NCBI RefSeq assembly: GCF_900115695.1 | Contig: NZ_FOXK01000005.1 | Coordinates: 124,001 to 188,000, forward strand | Source: Ectopseudomonas toyotomiensis | Lineage (GTDB): Bacteria > Pseudomonadota > Gammaproteobacteria > Pseudomonadales > Pseudomonadaceae | Reading direction: 5' to 3' | DNA: 64,000 bases | Part shown: positions 62,414 through 64,000 of the stretch, one piece after another | How positions within the stretch are numbered: the first letter of the stretch is position 1 | How the letters are laid out: every line of letters starts with the position of its first letter | The notes under the pieces: model-generated | Told to the model about the DNA's origin: nothing | Database searches by the model: none | What the model saw: only the letters and a program-made list of their open reading frames with translations | Made by a program: the position numbers and the translations under genes

Positions 62414-63388
62414 TTATGCCTTCTTGCCCAGCCAGCGGCGCAAACGCGAAGCCGGTGGCCGGCAAAACGCATCGAGTAGCTCGCTGCAGCCGATCTGCCG
62501 CTGGCTTTCCTCAAAGGCCAGCGCAGTGCGCAGGGCCTGCCAGCAGTGCAGCGGAACCTGCGCCGGGCGTTGCAGTTGCCTGTCCAGTTCCATGCTCCTG
62601 GCCTGCTTTGCACTGAGCCGACGGAACGGGTGTTGTCCGCTGGCCAGCTCGACCAGCACACAAGCCACCGCATAAACGTCGGCAGCAGCCGACAGCGCGG
62701 CGCCTTCGAGCAGCTCCAGCGCGGCGTAACGCGGTGTCCAAGCGGCAATACGGTTGCGACACAGGCGTGGCAGACCAGGCAGCAAGCCCTCCACAGGCTG
62801 GCCCAGACCATAATCGAACAGGCGCAGGCCGTCGTCGGCCAACATCACATTGCTGGGCTTCAGGTCACCGTGCAGCACACCCAGTTCGTGGGAATAGGCG
62901 AGGGCGTCGAGCAGGGGGATGGCGATATCGCGCAGTTCCTCCCAGGGCAGCCCCTCCGGGCGTTCGCAGAGCAACTGATCCAGGGTCAGGCCGCGCATCA
63001 GCTCCAGGGTGATGAAGGCGCGCTCGCAGGCAGTGTCCACTTCGAAGCCGAACAGGCGCACCACATGCCGGTGGTTGAGCCGCGAGGTGAGGGCGAACTC
63101 GCTGTAGAGCAGTGCGTTGGCGTCCGGGTACTCGGCGAAGTCGTCGCTGAGAGTCTTCAGCGCGACATAGGGCTCGGGGTCGCCGAACTGTTCGCGCAGC
63201 AGATCGCGCGCGCGATATACCGCCCCCATGCCTCCAACGCCGAGCAGGCGCTCGATCTTGTAGCGCCCACCAAGCACATCGGGCAGCTCGCCCGGCGCCT
63301 GGCGCGGCGTTTCGCGCACAGGTTCCTTGGCCGCGGTGGCGGCCAGGGCGAAGTAGGTGAGGTCGCTGGCTTCGGCGGCTTCGATCAT
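62414..63388 (-). CDS. stk1: T6SS-associated serine/threonine protein kinase (Stk1/PpkA-like)
   Basis: A 324-residue Hanks-type kinase: Gly-rich loop LLGVGGMGAVYRARD, VALKTL (ATP Lys), catalytic loop VLHGDLKPSNVML (Asp present, HGD instead of HRD), DYG in place of DFG (LFDYGLGQP), and a C-lobe AADVYAVACVLVELASGQHP. No transmembrane sensor domain, unlike PpkA of H1-T6SS, so it matches Stk1 of the H2-type cluster. Overlaps the phosphatase gene by 4 bp. Expected to act with Stp1 in post-translational control of secretion. Confidence 0.9.
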   Translation of the reverse strand: MIEAAEASDLTYFALAATAAKEPVRETPRQAPGELPDVLGGRYKIERLLGVGGMGAVYRARDLLREQFGDPEPYVALKTLSDDFAEYPDANALLYSEFALTSRLNHRHVVRLFGFEVDTACERAFITLELMRGLTLDQLLCERPEGLPWEELRDIAIPLLDALAYSHELGVLHGDLKPSNVMLADDGLRLFDYGLGQPVEGLLPGLPRLCRNRIAAWTPRYAALELLEGAALSAAADVYAVACVLVELASGQHPFRRLSAKQARSMELDRQLQRPAQVPLHCWQALRTALAFEESQRQIGCSELLDAFCRPPASRLRRWLGKKA

Positions 63389-64000
63389 TGGCGGATCACC
63401 ACGGCACTGAGGTTGTCACGGGCCGGGCCGTCGAGCACACGCTGGAACAGGCGCTCCACGGCCAGGTGCGGTGAGGGCAGGTTGAGGCAGGCACCCAGCT
63501 CGTCGGCGGAAACGCCCTGATAGAGGCCGTCACTGCACAGCAGGAAGACATCGCCAGGCAGCACGTCGAGTTCGAGGATGTCCAGTTGCAGGGTTTCGCT
63601 GGCGCCGATGGCACGGGTCAGGGCATGCGCCGCCGGATGGCGCGCGGCCTCCTGCGGCGTCAGGCCCTGCTCGTCGATCAGTTGCTGCACCAGTGAATGG
63701 TCGCGACTGAGCTGATACAGCCGCGCGCCGCGCCACAGGTAGCAGCGGCTGTCACCGGCCCAGACGCAGGCGGCGCGGTCCTCCTCGAGCAACAGGGCGA
63801 CTACGGTGCTGCCGATCACCGTGTCCGGGCGATCGGCGGTGACGGTCAGCTCCTGGCCGAGCCGATGGTTGAGCCGGTGCAGCGCCTGGCGCAACTCCAC
63901 CAGCCGCTGGGCGAGGCTGCCTTCCGGCAGCTCGGCCAGATGCTCGACGATCAGACGGCTGGCCAGGGCACCGTTCTGATGCCCGCCCATACCGTCGGCC
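63385..64000 (-). CDS. stp1: T6SS-associated PP2C protein phosphatase (Stp1/PppA-like), 5' end beyond the window
   Basis: The minus strand is open from the right edge to a stop at 63385, 205 codons; the N-terminus is outside. PP2C metal-site motifs are visible: ADGMGGHQNG at the edge, AACVWAGDSRCYLWRG, VLPGDVFLLCSDGLYQGVS and ARDNLSAVVIRQ, each with the expected Asp. It opposes the adjacent kinase, as Stp1/Stk1 do in the P. aeruginosa H2-T6SS cluster (PA1670-PA1671). TssM and the rest of the secretion apparatus are expected just beyond the window. Confidence 0.9.
   Translation of the reverse strand, partial: ADGMGGHQNGALASRLIVEHLAELPEGSLAQRLVELRQALHRLNHRLGQELTVTADRPDTVIGSTVVALLLEEDRAACVWAGDSRCYLWRGARLYQLSRDHSLVQQLIDEQGLTPQEAARHPAAHALTRAIGASETLQLDILELDVLPGDVFLLCSDGLYQGVSADELGACLNLPSPHLAVERLFQRVLDGPARDNLSAVVIRQ

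Overview
The window looks like a chromosome segment of a Pseudomonas (GC-rich; gene content closest to the P. mendocina/P. aeruginosa side of the genus). Three things point there. The polA and engB genes face each other across an ErsA-type small RNA with an AlgU-like promoter. There is a complete aa3 cytochrome oxidase cluster in the Pseudomonas order. The right edge carries an H2-type type VI secretion (T6SS) kinase/phosphatase pair. No tRNA, rRNA, CRISPR array, integrase or transposase gene was seen.

Layout. 1-4.4 kb: dsbA, an EEP-family nuclease/phosphatase and the start of a probable diguanylate cyclase in one minus-strand operon, then cytochromes c4 and c5 and engB. 4.4-9 kb: ErsA, polA, a DUF2782 protein and thrB. 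9-17.5 kb: the aa3 oxidase cluster (ctaC, ctaD, ctaG, ctaE and the assembly genes surf1, ctaA, ctaB, sco). 17.9-38 kb: accessory metabolism centred on amides and acidic amino acids: glutaminase, RidA, a TRAP transporter-TauE-GGT operon under an Lrp/AsnC regulator, asparaginase, an alanine/glycine symporter with a divergent HTH regulator, GNAT and PaiB genes, a MocR regulator, a dicarboxylate/amino acid symporter and aspartase. 38-43.3 kb: LysR and GlxA-type regulators, a hydrolase, and a polyamine module (binding protein plus acetylpolyamine amidohydrolase). 43.5-47.8 kb: a four-gene envelope operon (PepSY protein, BNR/sialidase-like protein, membrane protein, LTA-synthase-like enzyme) behind a PmrA-box-like direct repeat. 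47.8-55.3 kb: an AraC regulator, alcohol dehydrogenase, purE/purK with an attenuator-like leader, and small envelope proteins. 55.3-64 kb: the end of a T6SS cluster read from the minus strand: stp and stk, then vgrG, a large multidomain cell-wall effector and its probable immunity gene, ending in AT-rich DNA with fragments of small genes.

Most interesting. (1) The T6SS cargo protein has an M23/LytM-like fold whose sequence is interrupted by two SH3-like segments, and a GH19 lysozyme/chitinase-like C-terminus. That C-terminus and the immunity gene are visibly AT-rich compared with the rest, as expected from toxin-tip exchange; decayed small secreted genes lie just downstream. (2) Three copies of a short structured repeat share a conserved core but have different, internally compensating arms. 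One lies between purE and purK and one abuts the stk stop codon beside vgrG. (3) A CTTAAG-N5-CTTAAG element precedes the envelope operon. (4) A perfect 11-bp terminator-like hairpin sits in the purE leader. All family names come from reading motifs by eye; no database search was run.
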